A DNA stretch of 64,000 bases from Actinomadura rudentiformis (GTDB lineage: Bacteria; Actinomycetota; Actinomycetes; Streptosporangiales; Streptosporangiaceae). A model generated the notes under the pieces. It had not been told where the DNA came from. It did no database searches and worked only from the letters and a program-made list of their open reading frames with translations. This document shows, in pieces, positions 25,455 to 37,215 of the stretch (the stretch's first letter is position 1; every line of letters begins with the position of its first letter). The stretch is taken from assembly GCF_008923185.1 (NCBI RefSeq), contig NZ_WBMT01000003.1, forward strand, positions 186,001 to 250,000. Reading direction: 5' to 3'. The translations under genes and the position numbers were made by a program.

Positions 25455-25882
25455 TCTTCCTCTGCGGTGTTCAGAATGGGCGATCCGTGGTGGAGCAGCA
25501 GGCGCCAGGCGCCGTCCGCGCGGACGAAGATATTGGTCGCCACGACCTCTCCGCCAGCGAGGAAACCGGCCTCGGTGTCCTCGTCGGCGGTGAGGATGTT
25601 CTCCGAACAGGTCACCACGGCCTGGTCCCCGTGGATATCTGCCTCCACGTTGGTCAGCACAAACTGGATATAGCTCGTATTCGCCATGATCAACGCCCAC
25701 GATCGCAGCACCTCGTCACGGCCGCGCAACATCGGCCAGCCAGGGTGAACGCAGGTCACGGAGGGCGCGTACGGGCCGTCCGCCCAGAGCGCCGCCATCC
25801 GGTCCAGATCTCCGGCCTCGAACGCCGCGTAGAACTCCGCGTTCGCCTCCTCAAGGGCGGCGACCAGGTCGGCTGGGCTCAC
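25451..25882 (-). CDS. NTF2/SnoaL-like protein in the folate operon
   Basis: The 143-residue protein is a compact alpha+beta NTF2-like fold: helix ALEEANAEFYAAFEAGDLDRM (split; about 8-28), then VTCVHPGWPMLRGRDEVLRSW (about 41-61), and strands ending WRLLLHHGSPIL. It starts at GTG 25882, overlapping the folP stop (GTGA), and ends overlapping folB (ATGA). The coupling on both sides argues for a folate-related job. Family members include isomerases, hydrolases and non-catalytic binders; none is specified by visible residues. A role in the unassigned dihydroneopterin triphosphate dephosphorylation is conceivable. Confidence 0.88.
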   Translation of the reverse strand: MSPADLVAALEEANAEFYAAFEAGDLDRMAALWADGPYAPSVTCVHPGWPMLRGRDEVLRSWALIMANTSYIQFVLTNVEADIHGDQAVVTCSENILTADEDTEAGFLAGGEVVATNIFVRADGAWRLLLHHGSPILNTAEEE

Positions 25883-26751
25883 TGCTCGGGGCTCCCGTCG
25901 GATGCGGCGCGCACGGCCGCCGCGACGCGCACGGCGTCCGCGTTCGGCCGTACCCGATGGACGCGGACGCACCACGCGCCCGCGGCGGCGACCAGCGACG
26001 TGATCGCCACGGTGGCGTCATCGCAGTCGGTGAACGAACGCGGCGTCCCGTCGTCGGCGGCGAGCAACCGCCCCAGGAACCGCTTGCGAGAGGCCCCCAC
26101 GAGCACCGGATAGCCGGTGTCCAGCAGCGCGTCCAACCGGGCGATCAGCCGCCAGTTGTGCCCCGCCTCGGGACTCTTCGCGAAACCTAGCCCGGGATCG
26201 AGCACGATCATCGACGGATCGACTCCTGCGCCCAGGATCGCGTCCACGCGCCCGAGCAGCTCGTCCCGCACCTCGCGCACGACATCGTCGTAGACGGCGC
26301 GCGTCTGCATGTCATGGCTGTGCCCACGCCAGTGCATGACCACGTACGGCACGCCCGTCGCGGCGACCACCCGTGCCATGCCGGGGTCGGCGAGCCCGCC
26401 GCTGACGTCGTTGACGAGCCGGGCCCCCGCGGCCACCGCGGCCTCGGCCACCTCGGCCCGCATGGTGTCGACGCTGACCGGCACCCCCTCGGCGCTCAGC
26501 GCCTCGATGACGGGCACGACCCGGCGCAGCTCCTCCTCCTGCGAGACCCGCTGGGCCCCGGGCCGGGTGGACTCGCCCCCCACGTCCACCACGTCGGCGC
26601 CCTCCGCGACCAGGTCGATCCCATGCCGGATCGCCTTGTCCGGATCGAACCAGGCCCCACCGTCGGAGAACGAGTCCGGAGTCACATTGACCACGCCCAT
26701 GACAAGGCATCGCCCCGCCGTTGGGAGCCCAGGCACACCGGCTGTGGTCAT
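25879..26751 (-). CDS. folP: Dihydropteroate synthase
   Basis: DHPS condenses hydroxymethyldihydropterin pyrophosphate with p-aminobenzoate, the sulfonamide-sensitive step. The two signatures are MGVVNVTPDSFSDGG (about 18-32) and VVDVGGESTRPGA (about 55-67), with the FAKSPEAGHNW region and VGASRKRFLG (about 218) completing the site. At 290 residues it is full length. folE lies 128 bp upstream, leaving room for a separate promoter; the NTF2-like gene overlaps downstream. Confidence 0.97.
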   Translation of the reverse strand: MTTAGVPGLPTAGRCLVMGVVNVTPDSFSDGGAWFDPDKAIRHGIDLVAEGADVVDVGGESTRPGAQRVSQEEELRRVVPVIEALSAEGVPVSVDTMRAEVAEAAVAAGARLVNDVSGGLADPGMARVVAATGVPYVVMHWRGHSHDMQTRAVYDDVVREVRDELLGRVDAILGAGVDPSMIVLDPGLGFAKSPEAGHNWRLIARLDALLDTGYPVLVGASRKRFLGRLLAADDGTPRSFTDCDDATVAITSLVAAAGAWCVRVHRVRPNADAVRVAAAVRAASDGSPEQ

Positions 26752-26879
26752 GCCATCAACCCTATGCCTTGATCGAAGTGCTCATTGCTTCGCGGCCCCT
26801 GCTGTGGAAGGCCGCGCAACAGATCACACCCAACATGGCGGCTGGGCCGCCCAGCGGCGACACAGGGCGTCAGCGGACG

Positions 26880-27491
26880 CTAACCCATGATGAGGCCCAT
26901 GGCCTCGGCTCGGGTTTCGGCGTGTTCGCGGAAGTCGCCGCGGACGGCGGAGGTGACGGTCTTGGCACCCGGCTTGCGGACGCCGCGCATGGTCATGCAG
27001 AGGTGCTCGGCCTCGATCACGACGATGACGCCGCGGGGCTCCAGGATGCGCATGAGGGCGTCGGCGACCTGGCTGGTCAGGCGTTCCTGGACCTGGGGGC
27101 GGCGGGCGTAGACGTCGACCAGGCGGGCCAGCTTGGAGAGGCCGGTGATCTGGCCGCTGTCGTTGGGCGTGTAGCCCACGTGCGCGACGCCGTGGAAGGG
27201 GACGAGGTGGTGTTCGCAGACGGAGTAGACCTCGATGTCCTTGACCAGGACCATCTCGTCGTGGTCGGCCTCGAAGACCTTGTTGAGGACGTCCTCGGGC
27301 TTCTGGTGGAGGCCGGCGAACTGCTCGGCGTACGCGCGGGCGACGCGGGCCGGGGTGTCGCGCAGGCCGTCACGGTCGGGGTCCTCGCCGATGGCGTGCA
27401 GGATCTCGCGGACGGCCTTTTCGATCCGGGCATGGTCGAAGCCCGGGGGAAGATCCCCCAGGGCCTCGTCCTCGTCGTACGGAAAAACCAA
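26880..27491 (-). CDS. folE: GTP cyclohydrolase I
   Basis: This 203-residue enzyme converts GTP to dihydroneopterin triphosphate at the head of folate synthesis. Zinc ligands appear in [13 protein letters not shown] (about 93-105) and LCMTMRG (about 170), and [11 protein letters not shown] carries conserved active-site contacts. The start appears to be TTG at 27491, 5 bp after the ftsH stop, so it is probably translated by reinitiation from ftsH. The Shine-Dalgarno match is weak. Confidence 0.96.
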   Translation of the reverse strand: MVFPYDEDEALGDLPPGFDHARIEKAVREILHAIGEDPDRDGLRDTPARVARAYAEQFAGLHQKPEDVLNKVFEADHDEMVLVKDIEVYSVCEHHLVPFHGVAHVGYTPNDSGQITGLSKLARLVDVYARRPQVQERLTSQVADALMRILEPRGVIVVIEAEHLCMTMRGVRKPGAKTVTSAVRGDFREHAETRAEAMGLIMG

Positions 27492-27496
27492 TTCGG

Positions 27497-29500
<2,004 letters not shown>

Positions 29501-29754
29501 TTATCCGGTCACCCCTTCCGGGGCCCGTCCCTCCTGACCAACGTCTGTGAACCGGCTCCGAGCACGTCAGGCCCGTCGAATCGGGGCCCGTCGCCCGCCG
29601 GGGCGGCCTTCGTCAAGCAGTGTCCCCGGCCGAGGCCCGGGATACCGAAGGTACACCGGCAGCACAGGGGACGCAGCCTGCGCCGATCCCCTGATCCGTT
29701 CGATATACCCTTCAACGCCCCTTGCAACGATCCGCGCAGGCGCCTTGTTCCCGG

Positions 29755-30318
29755 TCAGGCCCCGTCGCCGCCGTACACGTGTGGCGCCAGGGTCCCGACG
29801 AACGGAAGGTTCCGGTATTTCTCGGCGTAGTCCAGCCCGTAACCGACCACGAACTCGTTCGGAATGTCGAATCCAAGGTACTTGCAGTCAATCTCTGTCT
29901 TGACCGCTTCCGGCTTGCGCAGCAGCGCGCAGATCTGCAGCGACGCGGGCCCGCGCGAACGCAGATTGCTGACCAGCCAGGACAGCGTCAGCCCCGAGTC
30001 GATGATGTCCTCGACGATGAGGACGTGCCGGTCCAGGATGTCGGTGTCCAGGTCCTTGAGGATCCGCACCACGCCGGACGACTTGGTGCCCGAGCCGTAC
30101 GAGGACACCGCCATCCAGTCCATGGAGGCGGGCGCGTGCAAGGCCCGCGCCAGGTCGGCCATGATCATTACGGCGCCCTTGAGCACGCCCACCAGCAGCA
30201 GATCCTTGCCGGCGTAGTCGGCGTCGATCTGCGCGGCCAGCTCGCGCACCTTGGCCTGCAGCTGGTCCTCGGGGATGAGCACCTTCGCCAGGTCGGCGCC
30301 CAGATCCTTCTCGTCCAC
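29755..30318 (-). CDS. hpt: Hypoxanthine(-guanine) phosphoribosyltransferase
   Basis: The 187-residue purine-salvage enzyme transfers phosphoribose from PRPP to hypoxanthine or guanine. The PRPP motif is [17 protein letters not shown] (about 107-123), [13 protein letters not shown] (about 46-58) is loop I, and [16 protein letters not shown] (about 161-176) binds the purine. I place the start at GTG 30318, behind GAGGGTGGG, rather than 25 codons upstream. The tilS-hpt-ftsH order is widely conserved. Confidence 0.97.
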   Translation of the reverse strand: MDEKDLGADLAKVLIPEDQLQAKVRELAAQIDADYAGKDLLLVGVLKGAVMIMADLARALHAPASMDWMAVSSYGSGTKSSGVVRILKDLDTDILDRHVLIVEDIIDSGLTLSWLVSNLRSRGPASLQICALLRKPEAVKTEIDCKYLGFDIPNEFVVGYGLDYAEKYRNLPFVGTLAPHVYGGDGA

Positions 30319-30398
30319 AAACCCACCCTCATGGAGACGAATGCGCTGCGTGGCAGCGCGCACACGGCACGGCTCCGTCCGCACGCAGGCCACAGCAC

Positions 30399-31514
30399 CT
30401 ACTGCTGGACGCGGCGCGGCGGGAGGCCTGTCCCGAACAGCAGCTTCCCATACCGGCGGAACGCTCGTACGCCCGCTGGAAGGTCGACGTGCTGCTGGCC
30501 GTGCCAGGCCGTGACCAGCCGATCCACTGCATCAACATGGACGGCCGCGAGCGTACCCGGTGGGCTGCCCGCCTCGATCGCCGCCATCCGCAATACCCGG
30601 GTCCGCAGCGCGCGAGGCAACTCCGCGAGCCCCTCCACCGGCAGGCCCTCAACCGCCAGCAATTCGGCTGAGAGCGGAGCGGAGGGGTCGGCTGAGGGCG
30701 GAGCGGAGGGCTCGGCGGAGGGCTCGGCGGCGCGCTGAGTCGTCGCCTGGGGGTCTTGGGCCGTCAGGAGGTCCTGGTAGGCGCGTTCGGCCAAGGACTC
30801 CAGGGCGTCTGCATCGTCGCGGAGCATCCGGGCGGTGCGCGCCAGGGCGTCGGCCACCCCGGGGCCGAGGGTTTTTTCCAGTACGGGCAGTGCCTCATTC
30901 CGTACGCGAACACGCTTGTAGGAGGGGTCTTCGTTGTGAGGGTCGTCCCACGGTTCGAGGCCCAATGCCTCGCAGGCTCGGCGAGTGGTGGCGCGTTCGG
31001 TCTCCAGCAGAGGCCGCAGGTATCGGACCCCTGACGGCCGTTCGAACGCGGAGGGCATTCCGGCCAGGGAACGGGCGCCGGAACCGCGCGCCAGGCCGAG
31101 AAGGACCGTCTCCGCCTGATCGTCGCGGGTGTGCCCGAGGAGAACGGCGGCCGCGCCCAGCCGGGCCGCGGACTTGTCCAGGGCCGCGTACCTCGCCTCT
31201 CGCGCGGCGTTCTCCGGGCCGCCCTCCCGGCCGACGGTCACCGCGACCGATCCGGCGGGGTCGAGCCCGAGGTCGGCCATGGTCCGGACGAGGCGTGCCG
31301 CGCGTTCATCCGAGCCTTGCTGCAGGCCATGGTCGATCGTCACCCCGCCAGCACGGCGACCGTGGCGCGGGGCTTCGAAGGCGAGCGCCGCCGCCAGCGC
31401 CAGCGAGTCGGCGCCACCGCTGCAGGCCACCAGCACCAAGGCGCCCGGCGGCACAGCGTCAAGCGCCTGCCGGACCGCCACCCGTACCGCCGCGACGGCC
31501 GGATCGGGCCCCAT
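30399..31514 (-). CDS. tilS: tRNA(Ile)-lysidine synthetase
   Basis: TilS modifies C34 of tRNA-Ile(CAU) to lysidine. The P-loop is [13 protein letters not shown] (about 32-44), and [29 protein letters not shown] (in parts, about 113-141) is characteristic of the N-type ATP pyrophosphatase. The 371-residue form starts at ATG 31514 behind GGGGAG. Between the catalytic domain and the C-terminal part lies an Ala/Pro/Ser-rich run, [20 protein letters not shown] (about 265-284), encoded by repetitive GAGCGGAGGG-type DNA. Confidence 0.95.
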   Translation of the reverse strand: MGPDPAVAAVRVAVRQALDAVPPGALVLVACSGGADSLALAAALAFEAPRHGRRAGGVTIDHGLQQGSDERAARLVRTMADLGLDPAGSVAVTVGREGGPENAAREARYAALDKSAARLGAAAVLLGHTRDDQAETVLLGLARGSGARSLAGMPSAFERPSGVRYLRPLLETERATTRRACEALGLEPWDDPHNEDPSYKRVRVRNEALPVLEKTLGPGVADALARTARMLRDDADALESLAERAYQDLLTAQDPQATTQRAAEPSAEPSAPPSADPSAPLSAELLAVEGLPVEGLAELPRALRTRVLRMAAIEAGSPPGTLAAVHVDAVDRLVTAWHGQQHVDLPAGVRAFRRYGKLLFGTGLPPRRVQQ

Positions 31515-31629
31515 GAGCTCCCCTCTCGTCAACCTGCGGCCAGGACGCCGCAGGTCAACGAAACCACGCGCCACCGACAATGACCCCGGCGGTGACGCGA
31601 GGCACGCCGGGCGAGCGGGTCGGGTGGGG

Positions 31630-32754
31630 TCAGGCCTCGTTGACCTCGGGCGGGGCGTCGAGCTCGCGGGGGCCGATGACCCGGTTCATCCAGTCGGCCG
31701 GTTCCTTGATCTCGGCGTGCGTCGGCAAGGTCTCCGGGGACTGCCAGATCTTGTTGAAGCCGTCCATGCCGACCTCGGTGACGACGCGGCGAACGAAGCG
31801 TGAACCTTCCGCGTACTGCTTCATCTTGAGATCGATCCCGAGGACGCGGCGGATCGTCTTGTCCATCCGCGAGCCGCCGTCACGCCGTCCCTGGAAGCGT
31901 GCGCGGATCTGCTGCACCGACGGCACGACCTCGGGACCGACGGCGTCCATCACGTAGTCGCCGTGCCCCTCGACGAGCGTCATGACGGCGGTGAGCCGGT
32001 CCAGGATCTCGCGCTGCTCGGGCGACTGGATCGCGTCGATCAGCGTGGAGTCGCCGCCCCGGACGGCGTCGGCGACCGCCTCGGCCGCGTCCCGGAGCCG
32101 GTCCAGCATCGCGCCCGGATCCAGGTCGGACGCGAGCAGGAACTTGGTCATCTGGTCCTGCACGTACTCGCGCAGCCACGGCACGCCCGTGAACTGCGTG
32201 CGGTGCGTCTCCTCATGGAGGCACACCCACAGCCGGAAGTCACGCGTGTCCACGCCGAGCTCCTGCTCGACGTGGACGATGTTGGGCGCGACGAGAGTGA
32301 GCCGGCCGGTCGGCGCGCGCCCGGACGGATCCGGCGGCAGGAACAGCTCGTACTGCCCCAGCACGCGGCCCGCCATGTACGCGAGGATGGCGCCGACCTG
32401 CATCCCGGTCACCCGGGAGCCGACGGCCTGGACCATCACGCCACCCGCTCCGCTGCTGAGCAGACCGGTGCCACGCCGCTCCTGCATCTGCTCCATGAGC
32501 GGTTCGAGCACCACTTTGAAGCCGTCCACATTGGCCCGGATCCAGCCCGGACGGTCCACGATCGTGGCCGGCGCGGGATCCTGCTCTGCCTGGATGCCCG
32601 TGAAGTCGAGGACGTGCCCCTGCGCGACCCTGGACAGCGCGCGGAGCTCGTCGACGACCTGGCGGGCCTCTTCGTGGCTGACCTGCGGGCCCGGCCGGAC
32701 AAGCCGGGTCCCCGTCTGGACGGCCACGTTCCAGTCGATCATTGAGGCGCTCAT
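31630..32754 (-). CDS. Zinc-dependent metallopeptidase family protein (DUF2342/F420-associated)
   Basis: The 374-residue protein contains a zincin motif HEETH (His180-His184 in [12 protein letters not shown]), as in the family annotated as coenzyme F420 biosynthesis associated or zinc-dependent metalloprotease (Rv3626c type). The start at ATG 32754 follows GGTGGG. It lies upstream of tilS as in M. tuberculosis. No signal peptide or transmembrane helix is visible, so it is likely cytoplasmic. The substrate is unknown. Confidence 0.88.
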   Translation of the reverse strand: MSASMIDWNVAVQTGTRLVRPGPQVSHEEARQVVDELRALSRVAQGHVLDFTGIQAEQDPAPATIVDRPGWIRANVDGFKVVLEPLMEQMQERRGTGLLSSGAGGVMVQAVGSRVTGMQVGAILAYMAGRVLGQYELFLPPDPSGRAPTGRLTLVAPNIVHVEQELGVDTRDFRLWVCLHEETHRTQFTGVPWLREYVQDQMTKFLLASDLDPGAMLDRLRDAAEAVADAVRGGDSTLIDAIQSPEQREILDRLTAVMTLVEGHGDYVMDAVGPEVVPSVQQIRARFQGRRDGGSRMDKTIRRVLGIDLKMKQYAEGSRFVRRVVTEVGMDGFNKIWQSPETLPTHAEIKEPADWMNRVIGPRELDAPPEVNEA

Positions 32755-32872
32755 ACATCCCACCGTACGTTTCGACACGGCGCCCGGGCGCCCCTGCACA
32801 CACGTTCAACGAACAACCGTTTTGGTTATCTCCCGCGGGGCCTTTTCCCACACTTGCCCCAGTTGGGGGCAG

Positions 32873-34276
32873 TCAGCAGCCGCAGGCGGCGAGGGTACTG
32901 GCCAACCGATCCAGCTTGCCTGGATCGACGGGACCCTTGCCGTCGCCGGCCATGAAGGCGAAGGCCAGCAGGCGTCCGTCGGCGTCGTGGGCGATCCCGG
33001 CGAGGGTGCTGACTCCGGAGAGGGTTCCGGTCTTGGCCCGGACCATCCCGGCTCCGGCCTGGCTGCCGGGGCCCCTGTAGCGGGGTGGGCCGAGGGTGCC
33101 GGAGAAGCCCGCGACCGGCATTCCGGTGACCGCGGCTCGCAGCTCAGGGCGTTCGGGGGACGCGGCCAGGGCGGCGATCCGGGCGAGGGCGAGGGGAGTG
33201 ATCTGGTTGCGCGGCGAGAGACCGCTGCCGTCGTTGGTCAGCACTCCGTCGGCGACGCCCAGCGCACCCAGGACCTCGCGTACGGCCTGTGCTCCACCGG
33301 CGAACGTGACGGGCTGGCCACGCTTGACCGCCACCTGGCGCAGAACGGCTTCCGCCACATCGTTGTCACTGTGCGTCATGAGGTATTCGACGAACGTGGC
33401 CAGCGTGGGCGATTGCACGGCCCCCAGCCGCCGGGCCTCGGTTGGCGCCTGCGTCTGCCGTCCGGCCGTGGCCTTCACCCCGTTCCGGCTCAGTAGCGTG
33501 GCGAACGTCGCGGCGGCGGCCCGGGGCGGATCTCCAACACGGGTGTTCTTCTCCGGATCACCGGGAGCCAGGCGACCCGCGTCCACCGTCAACGCGGAAA
33601 CAGGGGCGACCTCGCCGTCCGGGAGATAGTTGGGCTTCCAGGTAGCGGCCGTGCGAGGCCCCTGGTAGGCCGAGACGTCGAAATCCACTCGCACGCGCCG
33701 TACACCGGTTGCCTTGAGCGCCGTCGCGGTCTGCCGGGCCAGATCGACGAACGAGGCGAACTCTGGATCTCCCGAGCCCGAAGCTGACTCCGAACGTGGC
33801 GTGGAGGGGTGCGCAGTCACGGTAGGATCCCCGCCGCCGACCAGTACCACGCTGTCACCAGAGCCCTTGACCGCCTGTGTGGTGATCCGGTGCGCGGGGC
33901 CCAGTGCGGCCAGAGCGGCCACCGAGGTCACCAGCTTGGTGGTCGAGGCCGGGGTGGCGGGACGGTCGGCACGCTGCTGGAACAGGACGCGGCGGGTCGT
34001 CGCGTCGATCACCACGGCGTTGATCTTCTCGCCGGGGCCGCCGATCAGGGCGTTCAGGCGGGTGGCCAGGACGCCCGCGTTCGGGACCCGGGCGGCCCGG
34101 TCCATGGCCGGCAGCACGGCCGCGGCCAGCACGGCCTCACGGCCCGCCACCGTCGGCGGCCACGGGGAAAGCCGCCGATCAGGTGTGAGTTTCGCCACTG
34201 CGACGCCCGCGCCGAGAGTGAAGACGTTAAGGAGGGACAGTGTGATCATGGCGAGGGTGAGGGCCCTTCCGCGCAC
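32873..34276 (-). CDS. dacB: D-alanyl-D-alanine carboxypeptidase/endopeptidase (PBP4 type)
   Basis: The S13-family penicillin-binding protein trims or cleaves peptidoglycan peptides. The SxxK motif is PASTTK (Ser111-Lys114), the SxN motif SDN lies in [12 protein letters not shown] (about 335), and KTG is [10 protein letters not shown] (Lys415). A signal-anchor spans residues 5-28. I prefer GTG 34276 ([10 protein letters not shown]), which has AGGGG 7 bp upstream; ATG 34306 adds ten residues. The C-terminus is Cys-Gly-Cys. It is divergent from ppa. Confidence 0.94.
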   Translation of the reverse strand: MRGRALTLAMITLSLLNVFTLGAGVAVAKLTPDRRLSPWPPTVAGREAVLAAAVLPAMDRAARVPNAGVLATRLNALIGGPGEKINAVVIDATTRRVLFQQRADRPATPASTTKLVTSVAALAALGPAHRITTQAVKGSGDSVVLVGGGDPTVTAHPSTPRSESASGSGDPEFASFVDLARQTATALKATGVRRVRVDFDVSAYQGPRTAATWKPNYLPDGEVAPVSALTVDAGRLAPGDPEKNTRVGDPPRAAAATFATLLSRNGVKATAGRQTQAPTEARRLGAVQSPTLATFVEYLMTHSDNDVAEAVLRQVAVKRGQPVTFAGGAQAVREVLGALGVADGVLTNDGSGLSPRNQITPLALARIAALAASPERPELRAAVTGMPVAGFSGTLGPPRYRGPGSQAGAGMVRAKTGTLSGVSTLAGIAHDADGRLLAFAFMAGDGKGPVDPGKLDRLASTLAACGC

Positions 34277-34417
34277 GTAACCGCCCCTCTCCCACTCAGC
34301 ACTCATCAACGTGCGACATCCTTATATATGGGAACACCCACCCTGTGCGGGCCGCCTGCGGCCGCACAGGCTCCCGAAAGCCTAAACACTGCGAACACGC
34401 GGGGAGCGGAGGACATC

Positions 34418-34918
34418 TTGGAATTCGACGTCGTCATTGAGATCCCGAGGGGCAGCCGGAACAAGTACGAGGTGGACCACGAGACCGGCCGCATCCGGCT
34501 GGACCGCATGCTCTTCACGTCCACCCAGTACCCGGCCGACTACGGGTTCGTCGAGGACACGCTCGGCGAGGACGGTGACCCGCTCGACGCGCTGGTCATC
34601 CTCCAGGAGCCGACGTTCCCGGGGTGCCTCATCAAGTGCCGCGCCGTCGGCATGTTCCGGATGACCGACGAGGCCGGCGGTGACGACAAGGTCCTGTGCG
34701 TACCCGCGACCGACCCGCGCAGCGAGCACCTGCGGGACATCCACCACGTCCCGGAGTTCGACCGCCTGGAGATCCAGCACTTCTTCGAGGTCTACAAGGA
34801 CCTCGAGCCCGGCAAGTCCGTCGAGGGCGCCAACTGGGTCGGGCGTGTCGAGGCCGAGGCCGAGATCGAGCGCTCCCTCAAGCGCCAGGCGGAGAGGGTC
34901 GCGCAGGGCGGCCACTGA
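34418..34918 (+). CDS. ppa: Inorganic pyrophosphatase (family I)
   Basis: The 166-residue soluble enzyme hydrolyses PPi, driving tRNA charging, nucleotide and cofactor synthesis. The metal signature is [11 protein letters not shown] (about 48-58); the substrate residues in [17 protein letters not shown] (about 13-29) and [13 protein letters not shown] are conserved. The start is TTG at 34418, preceded by GGAGG. A strong bidirectional terminator follows 58 bp after the stop. Confidence 0.97.
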   Translation: MEFDVVIEIPRGSRNKYEVDHETGRIRLDRMLFTSTQYPADYGFVEDTLGEDGDPLDALVILQEPTFPGCLIKCRAVGMFRMTDEAGGDDKVLCVPATDPRSEHLRDIHHVPEFDRLEIQHFFEVYKDLEPGKSVEGANWVGRVEAEAEIERSLKRQAERVAQGGH

Positions 34919-34976
34919 CCCGTCGCGCCGGACGGTGCCGGTCTGCTCCCCGCGCCGCCGTTCGAGACAGGACATC

Positions 34977-35016
34977 GGAACGCTTCCGTACGAGACGGCT
35001 CGTACGGAAGCGTTCC
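34977..35016. terminator. Bidirectional terminator between ppa and the NlpC/P60 gene
   Basis: An uninterrupted 18-bp stem, GGAACGCTTCCGTACGAG (34977-34994) with its exact complement (34999-35016), closes a 4-base loop ACGG. It lies between two convergent genes, so it can serve both. Confidence 0.9.
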
Positions 35017-35076
35017 GCTCTCCGGAGACCCTTCAGCCCGCTGGGAACGTCGCTTTTCAGGCCGCTGGCCGCGCCT

Positions 35077-36306
35077 TCAGCCCGCTGGACGCGTCGCGCC
35101 GATGAGGCCGTGGCGGTGGATGGTGGAGATGCGCACCCGGGCGCCGGTGTAGGGCGCCTCGACCATGCGTCCCTGGCCGATGTAGATGCCGACGTGGTGG
35201 ATGGTGTCGGGGTTCGAGGTGTTGTTCGCGAAGAAGACCAGATCACCGGCCCGCAGATTGCTGAGCGGCACGTGCGGGCCTGAGGTCCATTGCGTGCCCG
35301 TCCAGTGGTCGAGCCGGACGCCCGCCTTGCTCCACGCGTACAGCGCCAGTCCAGAGCAGTCGAAGCCGAAGATGTTCGAACCGTGGGCGATGCCGTAGCT
35401 GGGCCCGCGGGAGTTTCCGCCGCCCCACGAGTACGGCGTGCCGAGCCATTTGAGCGCCGCCCGCACGACCACCGAGCCCCGGCCCGTCCCCCGCGCCAGC
35501 GCGATCGCCGAACGCCCCGAACCGCCGTAGGCCAGCCGCACCCGCCGTGCCTCTGCTCTGGCCAGCGCGGCCGCACGTGCCCTTTGCAGGCGGGCGGCAC
35601 GTTGCTCGGCGGCGCCGAGGCGCTGCTCCAGACGCCGCTTCTCGGCCCCGATCCGGCCGACGGCCGCCCGTTGGCGCTCCACCGCGCTGACCGCGATGCT
35701 CCGCGCGTCCTGCGCCCGCCGCGTCGCCGCGTTCTGCTCGTTGAGCGCGACCTGCGACTGCCTGCGGAACACGTCGGCTACGTTCCTCGCAGCCTCCACC
35801 TTCTGAACGGCGCCGGTACGTTTGCGCGCCAGCATCTCCATCATCCCGGCGCGGTCCATGAAGCCCTGCGGGCCGCCGTTCCCCGCCACTGCAGCTGACC
35901 AGGGGTTGTAGCCGGTATCGGCCTGATAGGCCTCGGCGGCGAACGTCGCCATCTCCGCCTGGGCCGCCGCCAGACGCCCGTTGGCCTGAGTCAGTCGAGC
36001 CTGGGTGTCGGCATAGGCCTGACCAGCCTGCTGCAGCCTGACGACCTCGCCGTTGTAACGCTCCACCGCCACGGCCGCCGCCACAGCGAGACGCTCAAGC
36101 CCCGAATTGGCCTGGGCGAGCAGCGCCTTGGTGCGGCCGACGTCCTTGGCCCGTTCGTCGACCTCACGCCGGCTCTCGCGGACGTCGCGCGCACTCGGCG
36201 CGGGCTTCGCCTGAACGGCCGGTACGTACAGCCCCGCGACCGCCAACGCGATCCCGGACGACACGGCCATCAGACGGCGCTGTGCTGTGCTCGGTGATGG
36301 AAACAC
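35077..36306 (-). CDS. Secreted NlpC/P60 (C40) hydrolase with long coiled coil
   Basis: The 409-residue protein has a signal peptide (about 1-33, cleaved near VQA), a very long coiled coil (about 38-265) and a C-terminal NlpC/P60 domain with Cys in FDCSGLALYAW (about 322) and His in TIHHVGIYIG (about 375). It is a second RipA-like wall hydrolase in the window, but its leader shows no c-di-AMP riboswitch, so the two are regulated differently. The GTG start has a G-rich ribosome site. Confidence 0.92.
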   Translation of the reverse strand: MFPSPSTAQRRLMAVSSGIALAVAGLYVPAVQAKPAPSARDVRESRREVDERAKDVGRTKALLAQANSGLERLAVAAAVAVERYNGEVVRLQQAGQAYADTQARLTQANGRLAAAQAEMATFAAEAYQADTGYNPWSAAVAGNGGPQGFMDRAGMMEMLARKRTGAVQKVEAARNVADVFRRQSQVALNEQNAATRRAQDARSIAVSAVERQRAAVGRIGAEKRRLEQRLGAAEQRAARLQRARAAALARAEARRVRLAYGGSGRSAIALARGTGRGSVVVRAALKWLGTPYSWGGGNSRGPSYGIAHGSNIFGFDCSGLALYAWSKAGVRLDHWTGTQWTSGPHVPLSNLRAGDLVFFANNTSNPDTIHHVGIYIGQGRMVEAPYTGARVRISTIHRHGLIGATRPAG

Positions 36307-36408
36307 GGTCCCCCCTGCCGTGAATCACCTGCCGAAAGTGATCTGTGACAGAGAGTAGTTCACACAGGCACCAGCAACGAACTCCCGTCACAGAGGTCGC
36401 AGTGGTTA

Positions 36409-37215
36409 TTACCCGCAGTGATCCTTTCGCACACCCAGCAGCCGTACTATCCACGGCCGCACGGTCGTACGCGGCAACGGCACGCGCGGATAGCTGAAAA
36501 TCGGGACTGCCGCGCCGTAAGCGGCCCGCAACTCGGCCGCCTTGCACCAGTCCGCAGGTGTACGCGTCGCCGCCCAAGCGGCCGCCATCGCCGTCCGGTA
36601 CTCGGGTCGCCGCTCCCACAGCCGCAGCAACGCCACGGTCGCGCGCGCCGCCGAGTACCCGTCGTCCGGATAGGCACCGCCCGCGAGATATGCGGCGGTC
36701 GCCTGGCCCCCATGCGGAGTCCCCAGTGCCCACGTCCAGTTGGCCACGACCAGCTCCCGCACTTCCAACGGCAAGCCGTCCGCCGCCGCGTACATCCGTT
36801 CCCGCCGTCCACCCCCGAGCCGCCGCGTGTCCAGCAACCACCCCAAGTCCTGCTCCCAAACCGCCAGGGTCCCCGAAGCGCGGCTCCTCATAGCGGAGCC
36901 GACCGGCGGGATCGCAGTTGGGGTTTCGGGTGGGTGATTCGAGGGCGCGGGAAGGGTCGGGGCCGGGCGGATGGCGTGCGGGGTCGTCCCATCCAGGCCG
37001 TCCTGTGCCAGCCAGGACAGGAGGGTGAGGCCGCGGGCGGCTTGGAGGCGGCAGAGTTCGACGACCTCGCGGCGGGTGCGGGCGGCGGGCTCGGTCCAGA
37101 GGGGCCATTCGACCAGCTGGATCTGGGCGACGAGGCGGGCCAGTTCGGGCGGGACAGGGCGTGGGCTCACCCGTGACTCCGGTCGTTGCGCGAACGCAGG
37201 CCCACTCAGGGTCAT
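36409..37215 (-). CDS. Unknown protein translationally coupled to the membrane sigma factor
   Basis: The 268-residue product begins MTLSGPAFAQRPESRV at ATG 37215, overlapping the sigma factor stop (ATGA). It has a basic Pro-rich N-terminus (1-30), a mostly helical middle with many Trp (VEWPLWTEPAARTRREVVEL; VANWTWALGTPHGGQATAAYL), and a basic C-terminus. No signal peptide, transmembrane helix or known motif is visible. Stoichiometric coupling suggests it acts with the sigma factor, perhaps as a regulator, but I do not recognise it. Confidence 0.72.
   Translation of the reverse strand: MTLSGPAFAQRPESRVSPRPVPPELARLVAQIQLVEWPLWTEPAARTRREVVELCRLQAARGLTLLSWLAQDGLDGTTPHAIRPAPTLPAPSNHPPETPTAIPPVGSAMRSRASGTLAVWEQDLGWLLDTRRLGGGRRERMYAAADGLPLEVRELVVANWTWALGTPHGGQATAAYLAGGAYPDDGYSAARATVALLRLWERRPEYRTAMAAAWAATRTPADWCKAAELRAAYGAAVPIFSYPRVPLPRTTVRPWIVRLLGVRKDHCG

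Noticed and set aside
36340..36365. CRP-like TGTGA...TCACA site upstream of the second NlpC/P60 gene
   Set aside because: The half-sites are separated by 11 bp, not the 6 bp expected for CRP.
36307..36408. Second c-di-AMP riboswitch upstream of the other NlpC/P60 gene
   Set aside because: Only about 100 bp is available and none of the conserved ydaO blocks is present.
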